Shown piece after piece: positions 32,090-41,873 of a stretch of DNA of 64,000 nt. Numbering within the stretch: the stretch's first letter is position 1; every line of letters begins with the position of its first letter. Below the pieces are notes generated by a model. The model searched no databases. It saw only the letters and a program-made list of their open reading frames with translations, and was not told the DNA's origin. The stretch is from Flavobacterium sp. (GTDB lineage Bacteria > Bacteroidota > Bacteroidia > Flavobacteriales > Flavobacteriaceae): positions 113,072 to 177,071 of the forward strand of contig JAHEZJ010000003.1 of the NCBI GenBank assembly GCA_023251135.1, given 5' to 3'. A program made the position numbers and the translations under genes.

Positions 32090-34492
32090 ATGCTTTTTAT
32101 TATACCAAGGCTAAAAAAGATGTTAAGCACCCCCATTTACATGCTTCTCCTCGTTTGTTTTTTCATTACAAATGCATTTTCCCAACAAAATACAGGTTCT
32201 ATAAAAGGAACTGTAATTACCTCTGATGATCACGTTGCTTCCGCCGTAAATATTGCCATACCAAAATTAAAAAAATCAGCTCTCACGGATGAAAATGGTG
32301 TTTTTATACTAAACCAGATACCTGCAGGAACACACGAAATCGAAATTAATATGATGGGACATATTCCGTCAAAACAGCAAATTACAGTCACAACAAATGA
32401 AACCTCAACAGTTTCTTTTCAATTAGAATCTTCTTTAAAAGAGTTGCAGGAAGTTGTAGTTGTTTCTGCCGCCAAAAAATTTGCTAAAAAACAAAGTGAA
32501 TATGTAGCGAGATTGCCGATTTCAAACCTTGAAAACCCGCAAGTTTATACTGTTGTTCCAAAAGAACTTTTTGTAGAACAAATAGCGGTTGATTTCAGAA
32601 GTGCTTTAAACTCGGCTCCGGGATTAAACAACGTGACGCAAAGTGTGGGTTCAGGAGGAGTTGGACTAAGTTTAAGAATGCGTGGTTTTAGCGGTTCATC
32701 GGCAGCAGGATCCATTCGTAACGGAATGAACACAAACTGGGTAACGATGAGCGATCCTGTAAACCTGGAGAGTATCGAAGTGATCAAAGGACCATCGGCC
32801 ACCTTGTTTGGTTCGTCCTTAACCACTTATGGAGGTCTTATCAACAGAGTCACTAAAAAGCCTTTTGATGTGATGAAAGGCGAAGTAAGTTATACTACCG
32901 GAAGCTGGGCTTTGAGCCGTACAACCATCGATTTTAATACGCCTCTGAATGAAGAAAAAACAATGCTTTTTAGGGTTAACGCCGCTTTAGACAATCAAAA
33001 AACATGGCAGGATTATGGCAAAAGCCACACTTTTGTAGTAGCTCCTTCCTTTACTTATAAAGCCAGTGACCGTTTGACCTTTGACTTTGATTTAGAATTG
33101 TACCAGGGAAACCGTAATTCAACTTCTATTGGTTTAGGAAGCGGTACACCACCCGTAAAAAGTCTGAATGATTTACATTTTGATTTCAAAAAATCATATG
33201 CAACAGATGATTTACAATCGGAAGCCAAAAACACGAATATTTTTGCAAAAGCCACCTATCAATTATCAGATCAATGGGTTTCGCAAACTAATTTTTCTAA
33301 TGCTTTTACCGACAATAAAGCCAATTATTTGTTCTTACTGATCAATACGGCTGCGAACTCTGGTATCACTTTACAACGAAGATTGTACAACATCAACAGT
33401 ACCTTTAAAACTTCGCAAATTCAACAAAACTTTATCGGGAACTTCAATATTGGAAGCCTTAAAAACCGATTACTTTTAGGAATCGATTACACCTATATCA
33501 GTACAAACGATAACAGATGGCTTATTAATAATTATGATGCTGCTGTTGCAAATCCTGCCCTTACCATCAACGGAAATGCTGCTTTTATCAATATGGAAAA
33601 ATACAAACAGCTTATCGCTAATATGACGGCGCCAACTGTAGTTAACACCCGAGATTTTAGGACTTTGAGTTTTTATGCTTCCGATGTGATCAATATTACC
33701 GATCGATTTATTGCTATGGCAAGCGCGCGTTTTGATCATTACGAAAACAAAATTGCACAGTACAATCAGAATGCCGTTTCTCCAAAATTTGGTTTAGTGT
33801 ATCAGGTTGTTAAAGACAAAGTTTCGGTTTTTGGAAATTACATGAACGGATTCAGCAATGTATCGCCTGCACCAACTGCAGACAATCCAAATGGTTTGAC
33901 CGAGTTTAAACCTGAAGAAGCAAACCAGTTAGAAGGTGGTGTGAAAATTGAATTACTGGGAGGAAAACTAAACGGTACTTTGAGTTACTATGATATTAAA
34001 GTAAAAAACAAACTGCGTACAGACCCTAACAATCCTTTATTTTCTGTTCAGGATGCAACGCAAAGCAGTAAAGGTTTTGAGGCCGATTTGATTGCAAACC
34101 CATTTAGAGGTTTACACATTATTGTAGGTTACGGTTATAACCAAAGTGAATACACCAAAGCAAACCCAAGTCTTGAAGGGAAAAAACCTTACTCTACTCC
34201 TGCTAATGTTGCTAATTTCTGGATCAGCTATAAAATCTTAGACGGACAAGCCAAAGGAGTTGGTTTTGGTTTTGGCGGAAACACTCAAAGTGATAGTTAT
34301 TTAAACGATGCCAACACTTTTACAGCAGACGGATATACTACATTAGATGCCAGCATTTTTTATGAAAAACAAAAATTTAGATTAGGGCTAAAAGTCAATA
34401 ACCTTGCGAACAAAGAATATTGGTCAGCTGATTATTGGGCTAATATGATGCCAACAAGACAATTAGTAGCTAATCTTACTTTCAAATTTTAA
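32090..34492 (+). CDS. TonB-dependent siderophore receptor 3
   Basis: 800 residues. The signal peptide ends NAFSQ. A start at residue 11 (ATG at 32120, MLSTPIYMLL) is as plausible, as both lie after the promoter. Carboxypeptidase-like domain about 40-120 (GSIKGTVITSDDHVASAVNI), plug with LESIEVIKGPSATLFGSS, barrel ending NLTFKF. More diverged from receptors 1 and 2 than these are from each other. Divergent from the PchR-like regulator, with repeat operators between them, so probably induced by its own ligand. Confidence 0.93.
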   Translation: MLFIIPRLKKMLSTPIYMLLLVCFFITNAFSQQNTGSIKGTVITSDDHVASAVNIAIPKLKKSALTDENGVFILNQIPAGTHEIEINMMGHIPSKQQITVTTNETSTVSFQLESSLKELQEVVVVSAAKKFAKKQSEYVARLPISNLENPQVYTVVPKELFVEQIAVDFRSALNSAPGLNNVTQSVGSGGVGLSLRMRGFSGSSAAGSIRNGMNTNWVTMSDPVNLESIEVIKGPSATLFGSSLTTYGGLINRVTKKPFDVMKGEVSYTTGSWALSRTTIDFNTPLNEEKTMLFRVNAALDNQKTWQDYGKSHTFVVAPSFTYKASDRLTFDFDLELYQGNRNSTSIGLGSGTPPVKSLNDLHFDFKKSYATDDLQSEAKNTNIFAKATYQLSDQWVSQTNFSNAFTDNKANYLFLLINTAANSGITLQRRLYNINSTFKTSQIQQNFIGNFNIGSLKNRLLLGIDYTYISTNDNRWLINNYDAAVANPALTINGNAAFINMEKYKQLIANMTAPTVVNTRDFRTLSFYASDVINITDRFIAMASARFDHYENKIAQYNQNAVSPKFGLVYQVVKDKVSVFGNYMNGFSNVSPAPTADNPNGLTEFKPEEANQLEGGVKIELLGGKLNGTLSYYDIKVKNKLRTDPNNPLFSVQDATQSSKGFEADLIANPFRGLHIIVGYGYNQSEYTKANPSLEGKKPYSTPANVANFWISYKILDGQAKGVGFGFGGNTQSDSYLNDANTFTADGYTTLDASIFYEKQKFRLGLKVNNLANKEYWSADYWANMMPTRQLVANLTFKF

Positions 34493-34510
34493 TTCTTTTT
34501 AATTAGTTAT

Positions 34511-34550
34511 AACCAAGCTGCCTCTCATTTAGATCGTAGCTTGGTTTTTA
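34511..34550 (+). terminator. Terminator after receptor 3
   Basis: AACCAAGCT pairs with AGCTTGGTT around an 18-base loop and is followed by T-rich sequence. The PepSY gene starts only 12 bases later, so partial read-through is likely. Confidence 0.65.
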
Positions 34551-34562
34551 TCGTTTTATCGT

Positions 34563-35720
34563 ATGTCTGCAAATACAATCAAAAAAAACAAACAAAAAAG
34601 CAAATGGAGTAAACTGAATCATTGGCTGCACTTATGGTTAGGACTTGGCTCCGGAATTATTGTATTTATTGTGGCGCTTACAGGAGTATTGTTCATTTTT
34701 TGCGATAATATTATTGATGGACTCGCTTATGATTCCTTATATGTTTCTGAAGTAAAAGAGCAAAAACTGACTCCGGAAGAAATCATAAAAGCTTTCAAAA
34801 CACAGCTACCGGATCGGAAACCCAGTTATTTTATTACCTACAGAGATCCCGAAAGAACCATTAAAATGGCTTCGTCGACCAAAGACAGAGATTTGCAATT
34901 TTCATGGATCGATCCCTACACAGGTAAAGTTTTGACTTCAGGAAAGGCTTACGATTTCTTCTATGTCATTGCCCACATACACAGTGGTCACATCCCGTTT
35001 GGAGATATTGGGAATTTAGTTGTAGAAATTTCGGTTTGGATTTTTCTAATCGAATTAATTACAGGACTTATTTTATGGTGGCCCAAAAAATGGAATCGAT
35101 CTACTAAGCTGCAAAGCTTTACTATTAAAAAAAATGCCAGTTTCAAGCGACTCAACTACGATTTACACAATGTTCCCGGGTTTTATAACCTGTTACCCGC
35201 CTTATTGCTTACCATTACGGGTTTAATTATTGTCAACAAACCTTTAAACTCAGCAACGCAAAAAGCATTTGGAGGTATGCCGCGTGCTTACTCCAAATTT
35301 CGGGACATCAAACCTGAATATGACAGTACTAAAACATTTGCAGCACTAGACCCCATAATACAACGATTATTTGCAAAAGACAAAACGATCGAACAAGTCA
35401 AATTATCGATTGCCGCAAAAGACAGCATTACCAGTTTATTTGCAGTTACAGCCGAAGACATTGGTCTGAAAGGTGTTCAAAACGGGAAAACTTTTGTGCT
35501 TAATCGCTATACAGGCCAGGAATTTGAAATACCCGTAAAAGTAATGAACGGTTTAGATATTGATGACACGACTATGAATCTCCACATTGGTTTTTGGGCC
35601 GGATGGATCGGAAAAACCCTGACTTTACTGGTGGGACTTGTATGTATGTTTCTTCCCGTAACAGGTTTTTTAATTTGGTACGGACGTCGGAATAAAAAGA
35701 AAAAAACACAATCAGTTTAA
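34563..35720 (+). CDS. PepSY-associated membrane protein
   Basis: 385 residues with four hydrophobic helices. WSKLNHWLHLWLGLGSGIIV opens the first, VIAHIHSGHIPFGD has His residues at the membrane edge, VEISVWIFLIELITGLILWWPKKW follows, and FKRLNYDLHNVPGFYNLLP then GKTLTLLVGLVCMFLPVTGFLIWYGRR close it. This is the PepSY_TM (DUF337) architecture, usually iron-regulated and beside siderophore receptors, where it may help to reduce or release iron from imported chelates. It is two bases from the esterase gene and so co-transcribed. Confidence 0.9.
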   Translation: MSANTIKKNKQKSKWSKLNHWLHLWLGLGSGIIVFIVALTGVLFIFCDNIIDGLAYDSLYVSEVKEQKLTPEEIIKAFKTQLPDRKPSYFITYRDPERTIKMASSTKDRDLQFSWIDPYTGKVLTSGKAYDFFYVIAHIHSGHIPFGDIGNLVVEISVWIFLIELITGLILWWPKKWNRSTKLQSFTIKKNASFKRLNYDLHNVPGFYNLLPALLLTITGLIIVNKPLNSATQKAFGGMPRAYSKFRDIKPEYDSTKTFAALDPIIQRLFAKDKTIEQVKLSIAAKDSITSLFAVTAEDIGLKGVQNGKTFVLNRYTGQEFEIPVKVMNGLDIDDTTMNLHIGFWAGWIGKTLTLLVGLVCMFLPVTGFLIWYGRRNKKKKTQSV

Positions 35721-35722
35721 AA

Positions 35723-36853
35723 ATGAAAAAAACAATTTTATTGCTATGCCTCTATTGGTTTACACCTTCCTTTTCGCAAGATAGCATCTCTATTGGCAGT
35801 AAACATCATCTATTCTCTAAAGCATTAAATGAAGAACGAAACTTCTGGGTTTATCTTCCCCCCGATTACAACAGTACTAAATATGCTCCTGCAAAATATC
35901 CTGTTGTTTATTTATTGGATGCCGAGAGTAATTTCCATTCCTTTACCGGACTTCAGCAATCACTTGCACGAGGACCTTATGCCAGAATTCCTCAAATGAT
36001 CATTGTTGGAATAACCAATACCAACCGAACCAGAGATCTTACCCCTACCGAAGCAAATCGTCAGGCGTTTTTTGATAAAAACAAAAAGATGTTTCAACAA
36101 AGCGGGGGCAATAAAAACTTCATCACTTTTTTAGAGAAAGAGCTACGTCCTTACATCGACTCCAAGTACAGAACTTCGGGTTATAATGTTTTAAACGGGC
36201 ATTCTTTTGGAGGATTAACAGCCGTAAACATTCTGTTGAATCACACCTCATTGTTTAATTCTTATATCATTATTGACCCAAGTCTTTGGTGGGACAATGA
36301 ACTTATGAATAAAAAAGCCGATTCACTTTTCAATACAAAAAATTTTGAACAGCGCAGTATTTATTTGGCTATGGCCGATAAAAAAAGTATTCCTCAGGAC
36401 ACTACAACCGATATGGCAAGAGGCATCAGAAAATTTGAAAAATTATTAAAAGATAAGAAGCCTAAAAACCTTCGCTGGGGCTTTAAATTTTATGACAATG
36501 AAGACCACGGAACCATTCCCATTCCGGCCGAATATGATGGTTTACGATTCCTTTTTGAAGAACATCTGGTTCAGGTAAAACAAGCCGTTATTGATCCAAC
36601 ACTGGTCGAAAAGCAATATGCTAAATTATCTCAGCAAACCGGTTTTACCTTCCTCCCAACCGAAAGTTATCTCGATTGGATTGGCAATTATTGTTTGGAT
36701 ATTGAAAAACCGCAACAGGCCCTAATTTTCTTTAAATATGCCGAAAAGTATTATCCGAAAAGTAAAAATGTACCTCTCGCACTAGAAAAAGCATATATAA
36801 AAAATGGAGGCATAAAACCAGCTGACGATATTCGGAAGAAAATCCAAAATTAG
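35723..36853 (+). CDS. Exported esterase of the Fes/IroE type
   Basis: 376 residues with a signal peptide ending FSQ (19). An alpha/beta hydrolase of the esterase-D family: NFWVYLPPDYN, PVVYLLDAESNF, and the nucleophile elbow NGHSFGG with Ser161. The catalytic His is probably His262 in DNEDHGTIPI. The C-terminal 70 residues form TPR-like helices (LDWIGNYCLDIEKPQQALIFF). Related enzymes hydrolyse enterobactin-type trilactones in the periplasm. Being two bases after the PepSY gene and in a receptor locus, it may linearise imported siderophores. A general acyl esterase is the alternative. Confidence 0.85.
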   Translation: MKKTILLLCLYWFTPSFSQDSISIGSKHHLFSKALNEERNFWVYLPPDYNSTKYAPAKYPVVYLLDAESNFHSFTGLQQSLARGPYARIPQMIIVGITNTNRTRDLTPTEANRQAFFDKNKKMFQQSGGNKNFITFLEKELRPYIDSKYRTSGYNVLNGHSFGGLTAVNILLNHTSLFNSYIIIDPSLWWDNELMNKKADSLFNTKNFEQRSIYLAMADKKSIPQDTTTDMARGIRKFEKLLKDKKPKNLRWGFKFYDNEDHGTIPIPAEYDGLRFLFEEHLVQVKQAVIDPTLVEKQYAKLSQQTGFTFLPTESYLDWIGNYCLDIEKPQQALIFFKYAEKYYPKSKNVPLALEKAYIKNGGIKPADDIRKKIQN

Positions 36854-36891
36854 ATTTACAGTTTATTATTCATAATTGTTCTAAATAAATA

Positions 36892-36921
36892 TTGTCAAAC
36901 TAATATTAAATTTTACATTTG
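36892..36921 (+). promoter_or_regulatory. Consensus promoter of the DUF4198 gene
   Basis: TTG (36892-36894), 19-base spacer, TACATTTG (36914-36921), 34 bases before the start codon. An exact match to the Bacteroidota housekeeping promoter. Confidence 0.8.
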
Positions 36922-36955
36922 TGATACTCAATTATTAACTCACTATTTAAATATT

Positions 36956-37681
36956 ATGAAATCTAAAACTTTAAAATCAATAACATTTTTACTTTTAATG
37001 TTAGTTGCCAGCCCTGCATTATTTGCCCATGCTTTATGGATTGAAACTAAAGCGACTGGTACTAAAGGGAAAGCACAGGAAATTTCAGTTTTCTTCGGAG
37101 AATTTTCAGACAATGATATTACGGCTTCAGCAAAATGGTTTTCAGATTTAAAAGATTTTTCATTGGTTGTAATCAGCCCGTCAAAAAAAGAAACAAAGCT
37201 TACTGCAGCAGCTTTAGAAAATAAATATCAGGCCTTTTTTACACCAGATGAAGATGGCGTTTACACGGTTGTCATGCACCACACGGTAAAAGATGTGTAC
37301 GGAACGATGAAATTAGATTACAATTCAAGCGCAACGGTTACTGTTGGAAATGCTGCAAAAGGAAACGATGCCGCTGCAAACACAAACATTATCAGTGTAT
37401 TTTCTAAAGAAGTTACTGCTGCCAAACAAAAAACAGCTATCAACATAAATGCATTGTACGAAGGTGCTGCAGCCAAAAAGCAAAAAATAAAAGTAATTGC
37501 TCCAAACGGCTGGGAAAAAGAATTATGGAGTGATGACAAAGGAGAAATTTCTTTTACACCGCTTTGGTCAGGAAATTATATGGTAGAGTTTGCTTATACC
37601 GAAAAAGCTGCCGGAGAGCACAATGGTAAAAAATACAACGAAATCTGGAAGATGGCGACTTATTTAATTGCGGTTAAATAA
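36956..37681 (+). CDS. DUF4198-like periplasmic protein
   Basis: 241 residues with a signal peptide ending LFAHA. HALWIETKATG directly after the cleavage site, then DEDGVYTVVMHH and NGWEKELWSDDKGEISFTPLWSGNYMVEFAY, match the DUF4198 (NikM/CbiK-like periplasmic) pattern of two immunoglobulin-like domains. The mature N-terminal His may bind metal. Members are often next to TonB receptors for metals or haem, as here (TonB receptor 254 bases downstream). A role in metal or siderophore uptake is inferred. Confidence 0.75.
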   Translation: MKSKTLKSITFLLLMLVASPALFAHALWIETKATGTKGKAQEISVFFGEFSDNDITASAKWFSDLKDFSLVVISPSKKETKLTAAALENKYQAFFTPDEDGVYTVVMHHTVKDVYGTMKLDYNSSATVTVGNAAKGNDAAANTNIISVFSKEVTAAKQKTAININALYEGAAAKKQKIKVIAPNGWEKELWSDDKGEISFTPLWSGNYMVEFAYTEKAAGEHNGKKYNEIWKMATYLIAVK

Positions 37682-37717
37682 TTAATTCTTTCGATTCTAA
37701 AACTTTATATATTGGTT

Positions 37718-37748
37718 AAGCCTTGTTCAGTAAGAACAGGGCTTTTTT
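37718..37748 (+). terminator. Terminator after the DUF4198 gene
   Basis: AAGCCTTGTTC pairs with GAACAGGGCTT (one wobble) around a 5-base loop and is followed by T6. It makes the next receptor gene an independent unit. Confidence 0.8.
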
Positions 37749-37868
37749 ATTCGAAAGGCCCTTGCGTAGACCCCATCCCTTACGTAATAAAACTAAAAAA
37801 AGCAAAATCTTAAGCAAATCTTAAGACTATTCTAATGAAATTTTAATCTAGAAACCTTTCTTTAAATT

Positions 37869-37899
37869 TTGTTAAAACATCGATGCGCCCTTATATTTG
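37869..37899 (+). promoter_or_regulatory. Promoter of TonB receptor 4
   Basis: TTG (37869-37871), 20-base spacer, TATATTTG (37892-37899), 35 bases upstream of the ATG. Confidence 0.75.
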
Positions 37900-37934
37900 C
37901 AAAAATTTATTTTTATTAAATCTAAATAAGCATC

Positions 37935-40205
37935 ATGAAATATAATTTACTACTTGCTTTATCTTTGATTAGTTTTGCGTCTTATAGTCAGAACTACTCC
38001 AGTACAGAAAATACTTCGACTGAAAATGATACTGTAAAAAACAAAAAAGGAGAGGTTCTAAATGAAGTTTTAATTAAAACCAACAGAGAACCTAAAGCGG
38101 TTACTGCTGTTCGTTCCGGACTAAAACCAATGGATAACCCGCAAACTATACAGGTTATCGGTTCTGAAATAATTGAACAACAACAGGCAATTCGTTTAAG
38201 CGAGGTTATAAAAAATGCCAACGGTGTTTATGTAAGTTCTGCGCGTGGTGGTGCACAGGAATCCTTTTTCTCAAGAGGATATGACATGTCTGCCAATAAT
38301 ATGTTTAAAAATGGTTTCCGTTACAATTCCGGTTCCATTCCTGAAGTTTCTGGTCTGGAAAAAGTTGAATTCTTAAAAGGAGGTTCAGCTTTATTGTTTG
38401 GAAACGTTGCGCCGGGAGGTATCTTAAACCTGGTAACGAAAACACCTTCATTCAAATCAGGCGGTGAGATAGGGATGCAAATCGGAAGTTATGCTTTCTA
38501 CAAGCCTTCTTTTCATTTTTACGGTCCACTTAACAAATCTATTGCTTTCAGAATAAACGGTTCTTACGAAAACTCGGAGAGCTTCAGAGATGTAGTAAAA
38601 AACGAACGTTTGTACATCAACCCGTCTTTGCTTTTTATTGTTAGCCCTAAAACACAAATTACGGTACAAGGAGATTACTTAACAGCAGACTGGACTCCTG
38701 ATTTTGGAACAGGACTTATAGGAAAACAAATTCTTGACTTGCCTCGTAATGCATTCTACGGATCACTTTGGTCTACTGGTGCTACAAAATCAGCAAGTGC
38801 TTCGGTTTTATTAAACCATGATTTCAATAAAAACTGGAAACTAAACTTCAATAGTTCTTTCCAAAGTTATGATAGAACTCAGAAATCTACAGCTCAGATG
38901 TCTAATATAACCGATAAGGGAGACTGGACCAGAGCATTAGTTCAAAATAAGAACTTAGAGCAGATATTGGGAGACCAATTAAGCTTACAAGGAAATTTTA
39001 ATACCGGGTCAATAAAACACCAAATCTATACTGGTGTAGACTGGGAAAATTCATTTGCTACCGGATACACTTATGCTTTTGATCCTGCAAATTACGACAC
39101 CATTAATTTATTTACTTTTGATCCGTCAAAACAAAAGAATGATATTCCAAATGCAAGAGCGACTCAAATTCTAAAAACAGAAACCAATCGTTTTGGAGCT
39201 TATTTTCAGGATCTGATTTCGATTACAGAAAAAGTAAAAGTATTGGCTGGTATTCGTTGGTCATGGCAAGAAGGAGAAGCTACTACTTATAAAGAAACTT
39301 ATAACACCGGCACAAAAGTTCAAACGGTCGCTCCGGAAAACGCAATAGCTGAAGTTGGTGCTAAAAGACTTGATAATGCATTCTCTCCAAAAGTGGGTAT
39401 TATTTATCAACCAACAAAAAGCACTTCATTATTCGCCAGCTACTCGAACTCATTTTCACCAAATTCAGGGTTCACTGTTGACAACAAAACAATTGAAGCA
39501 TCGATCATTGACCAATACGAAGCAGGTATTAAGAAAGATTTCTTTGATGGCTTGTTAAGTACAAACTTAACTGTTTACCAAATCTCAAACAGCAATTTGG
39601 CTCAAACTGCACCATTTTTAGCTGATGGAGTTACTGAAAATGTGAATTCAAACATAAAAGTATTGGGTGGCGCTACTAAAAGTAAAGGGGTTGAAATTGA
39701 TGTTACTGCAACACCTGTAGAAGGGCTTAATATTATTGCCGGTTACAGTTATAATGATATGCGTTATACTAAAACTTCGGGAACAAGTGGAAGTTTTGTA
39801 GCAGGAGATCAGGTTGTAAGAACACCAAAAAACACAGCCAACCTAAGTTTCTTCTATAAAGTACCGGAAGGAATGTTTAAAGGAGTTTCATTTGGAGCAA
39901 TCGCCAACTACATTGGTAACCGTTTAGGAGGTTGGAACGATGATTATCTATGGACAGCTGTTAAACCTACACCTGCTAATCCAAAACCAAATCCTGCTTA
40001 CATTGTTACCATTAGAGACAGAGATATCCCGATTGAAGGTTACACTACTATAGATGCTTCTATAGGTTACGAGTGGGGAAAATTCTCAGTTTTATGTAAA
40101 TTATCAAATATTACAAACGAATTGAATTATACTGTTCACGAAAATTACAGTATAAACCCTATTGCACCTCGTCAGATCATGACAAGCTTAAAATATAAAT
40201 TCTAA
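37935..40205 (+). CDS. TonB-dependent siderophore receptor 4
   Basis: 756 residues, signal peptide ending SYSQ (19). Unlike receptors 1-3 it lacks the carboxypeptidase-like domain and goes nearly straight to the plug (DNPQTIQVIGSEIIEQQQA; VEFLKGGSALLFGNVAPGG). The barrel ends IMTSLKYKF. Plug and barrel fit the FhuA-like siderophore receptor group. Own promoter and a downstream terminator suggest a single-gene unit, perhaps working with the DUF4198 protein encoded upstream. Confidence 0.93.
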   Translation: MKYNLLLALSLISFASYSQNYSSTENTSTENDTVKNKKGEVLNEVLIKTNREPKAVTAVRSGLKPMDNPQTIQVIGSEIIEQQQAIRLSEVIKNANGVYVSSARGGAQESFFSRGYDMSANNMFKNGFRYNSGSIPEVSGLEKVEFLKGGSALLFGNVAPGGILNLVTKTPSFKSGGEIGMQIGSYAFYKPSFHFYGPLNKSIAFRINGSYENSESFRDVVKNERLYINPSLLFIVSPKTQITVQGDYLTADWTPDFGTGLIGKQILDLPRNAFYGSLWSTGATKSASASVLLNHDFNKNWKLNFNSSFQSYDRTQKSTAQMSNITDKGDWTRALVQNKNLEQILGDQLSLQGNFNTGSIKHQIYTGVDWENSFATGYTYAFDPANYDTINLFTFDPSKQKNDIPNARATQILKTETNRFGAYFQDLISITEKVKVLAGIRWSWQEGEATTYKETYNTGTKVQTVAPENAIAEVGAKRLDNAFSPKVGIIYQPTKSTSLFASYSNSFSPNSGFTVDNKTIEASIIDQYEAGIKKDFFDGLLSTNLTVYQISNSNLAQTAPFLADGVTENVNSNIKVLGGATKSKGVEIDVTATPVEGLNIIAGYSYNDMRYTKTSGTSGSFVAGDQVVRTPKNTANLSFFYKVPEGMFKGVSFGAIANYIGNRLGGWNDDYLWTAVKPTPANPKPNPAYIVTIRDRDIPIEGYTTIDASIGYEWGKFSVLCKLSNITNELNYTVHENYSINPIAPRQIMTSLKYKF

Positions 40206-40280
40206 ATTTTGAATTAGATTTTACCCTCCAGACTTTTGCTGCATTTCAGCAATGCAAACAAAAAAGTTTGGTTTTAAACC

Positions 40281-40316
40281 GAAAACCTCAGCTGGCAACA
40301 GTTGAGGTTTTTTGTT
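40281..40316 (+). terminator. Terminator after receptor 4
   Basis: AAAACCTCA and TGAGGTTTT with a 12-base loop and a T run. It overlaps a possible upstream extension of the permease ORF, arguing against that longer reading. Confidence 0.8.
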
Positions 40317-40388
40317 TTCCCTAAAGAAAGTACTGAGATTGTATTACTTTTGTCCGGCAATACCACTTATCAAAATAAAACCCTTTAT

Positions 40389-41702
40389 ATGTCAGACTCC
40401 AGAAAAAACCAATTACAAAAAAGCCTCGGCTTAAGTTTTAATATTGCTGTATTAATCGGAGGTACGATTGGAGTTGGTATTTTACGAACACCGGGAACTA
40501 TCGCCGAAATGCTTAACAATTACTGGTTAATTATTGCTTCATGGCTCTTTGGAGGTTTGTATGTTTTACTGGGAGCTAATTCATATGCCGAACTTGCAAC
40601 TATGTTACCAAAAGCCGGAGGTTCTTATAATTATATCAAAAGAGCTTTTGGAGAATATGCGGGTTTTCTGTCCGGTTGGTTCGATTATATCACCAATGTT
40701 ATTCCGCCAGCTTTTTACTGCATTGTCATCAGTGAATATGTTATTATTTTATTTCCTGCGCTTGCCAATTATTCTACCATAATGGCCATTTCGTTATTGC
40801 TTGCTTTTGTACTGATACACCTGAGCGGTGTAAAAAATGGCAGTGTCATCCAGCAGATTACAAGCTTACTAAAAGTGATTTGTTTTGTCGCCTTAGTGGT
40901 TGCCTGCTTTATGTATACCGGTATTGAAACTACACCCATAAAAACAGACAGCTCTTTCTTTCAGATTGGTTTATTATTTGGATTTTTCAAATCATTACAA
41001 CTCATCATCGGTACTTACAACGGCTGGAACAGCGTTTGTTTTTTTGCTGAAGAAAATGACAACCCGGGCAAAAACATTCCAAAGTCATTATACAGTGGCG
41101 TTCTACTCGTTATGTCCATTTATATTTTGGTAAATGCCGCTTTTTTTCATGTCTTACCCATCGAAACTTTAGCCAAATCAAATCTCGCGGCCGCCGATGT
41201 TGCCAAAATTCTTTTCGGAAAAAACGGTGCTCTTATCGTTACGGTAATTTCTATTTTTTCCTTAATCAGTATTTTGAATGCTTTTATGATGATTCCACCA
41301 AGAATTCTGTACGGATTAAGCCGTGACGGTTTTTTTATCGAAAAAGGAACCCAGGTAAACAATGGCGGAACTCCTATAGTAGCGCTTTTAGTCTCGTCCC
41401 TTTTCAGCTTGTTTCTAATTTGTATCGGTTCTTTTGAAGTACTGTTCTCCTTCGCCGCTTTTATCTCGATTATCGTTTGGGGACTGGCCTATTTTTCGCT
41501 TTTAAAACTAAGAACTAAAGAACCCGATCTGCCAAGACCTTATCGTTCCTTTTGGTATCCCTGGACCACCATAATTGCTATTATCATCTCGATTGCTTTA
41601 CTAATTGGATTTATTTACAGCGATCCTAAAAGCTTTATCATTATTATGGGAATTACAGCGATTTCTTATCCCCTATTTTTAGTTTTGAAGAAAAAAAAGT
41701 AA
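40389..41702 (+). CDS. APC-family amino acid permease
   Basis: 437 residues from the ATG at 40389. Upstream in-frame sequence contains a terminator and a TACTTTTG promoter element (40345-40352), so the longer start at 40302 is rejected. Twelve hydrophobic helices. Helix 1 reads FNIAVLIGGTIGVGILRTPG, the unwound substrate-binding segment of the APC fold, and GSYNYIKRAFGEYAGFLSGW is the conserved helix 3 region. NGWNSVCFFAEEN matches the helix 6 area. Probably imports or exchanges amino acids. The substrate cannot be told from sequence. Confidence 0.9.
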   Translation: MSDSRKNQLQKSLGLSFNIAVLIGGTIGVGILRTPGTIAEMLNNYWLIIASWLFGGLYVLLGANSYAELATMLPKAGGSYNYIKRAFGEYAGFLSGWFDYITNVIPPAFYCIVISEYVIILFPALANYSTIMAISLLLAFVLIHLSGVKNGSVIQQITSLLKVICFVALVVACFMYTGIETTPIKTDSSFFQIGLLFGFFKSLQLIIGTYNGWNSVCFFAEENDNPGKNIPKSLYSGVLLVMSIYILVNAAFFHVLPIETLAKSNLAAADVAKILFGKNGALIVTVISIFSLISILNAFMMIPPRILYGLSRDGFFIEKGTQVNNGGTPIVALLVSSLFSLFLICIGSFEVLFSFAAFISIIVWGLAYFSLLKLRTKEPDLPRPYRSFWYPWTTIIAIIISIALLIGFIYSDPKSFIIIMGITAISYPLFLVLKKKK

Positions 41703-41730
41703 CTTCTAATTATAATCATAATTACAATAC

Positions 41731-41820
41731 CAAACCCGACAAGTTTTTGAAACCTGTCGGGTTTAATTTTATAATAAACAGAGAAAACTAATTCTTCTTT
41801 CAAACCACCCAAACGCTGCT
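41731..41820. repeat. Diverged copy of the valS 3' end and terminator
   Basis: Aligns without gaps to 42497-42586; 82 of 90 bases match by my count. It contains a hairpin (AAACCCGACAAGTTT / AAACCTGTCGGGTTT, one mismatch) that can terminate the permease gene. From about 41796 it continues with a degenerate version of the last valS codons. The two copies bracket the GyrI-like gene. Confidence 0.85.
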
Positions 41821-41835
41821 GACATACGGTTGTCA
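41820..41835. promoter_or_regulatory. Operator-like palindrome upstream of the GyrI-like gene
   Basis: TGACA-TACGGT-TGTCA: perfect 5-bp arms with a 6-base centre, 38 bases before the start codon and directly after the 90-base repeat ends. A plausible repressor or activator site. Confidence 0.45.
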
Positions 41836-41873
41836 CTCCCTGTGATTTAATTTGCGCTATAAAACGATACAAG

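Noticed and set aside
40302-40388. Longer start for the amino acid permease
   Set aside because: It contains the terminator of the preceding gene and a -7 promoter element.
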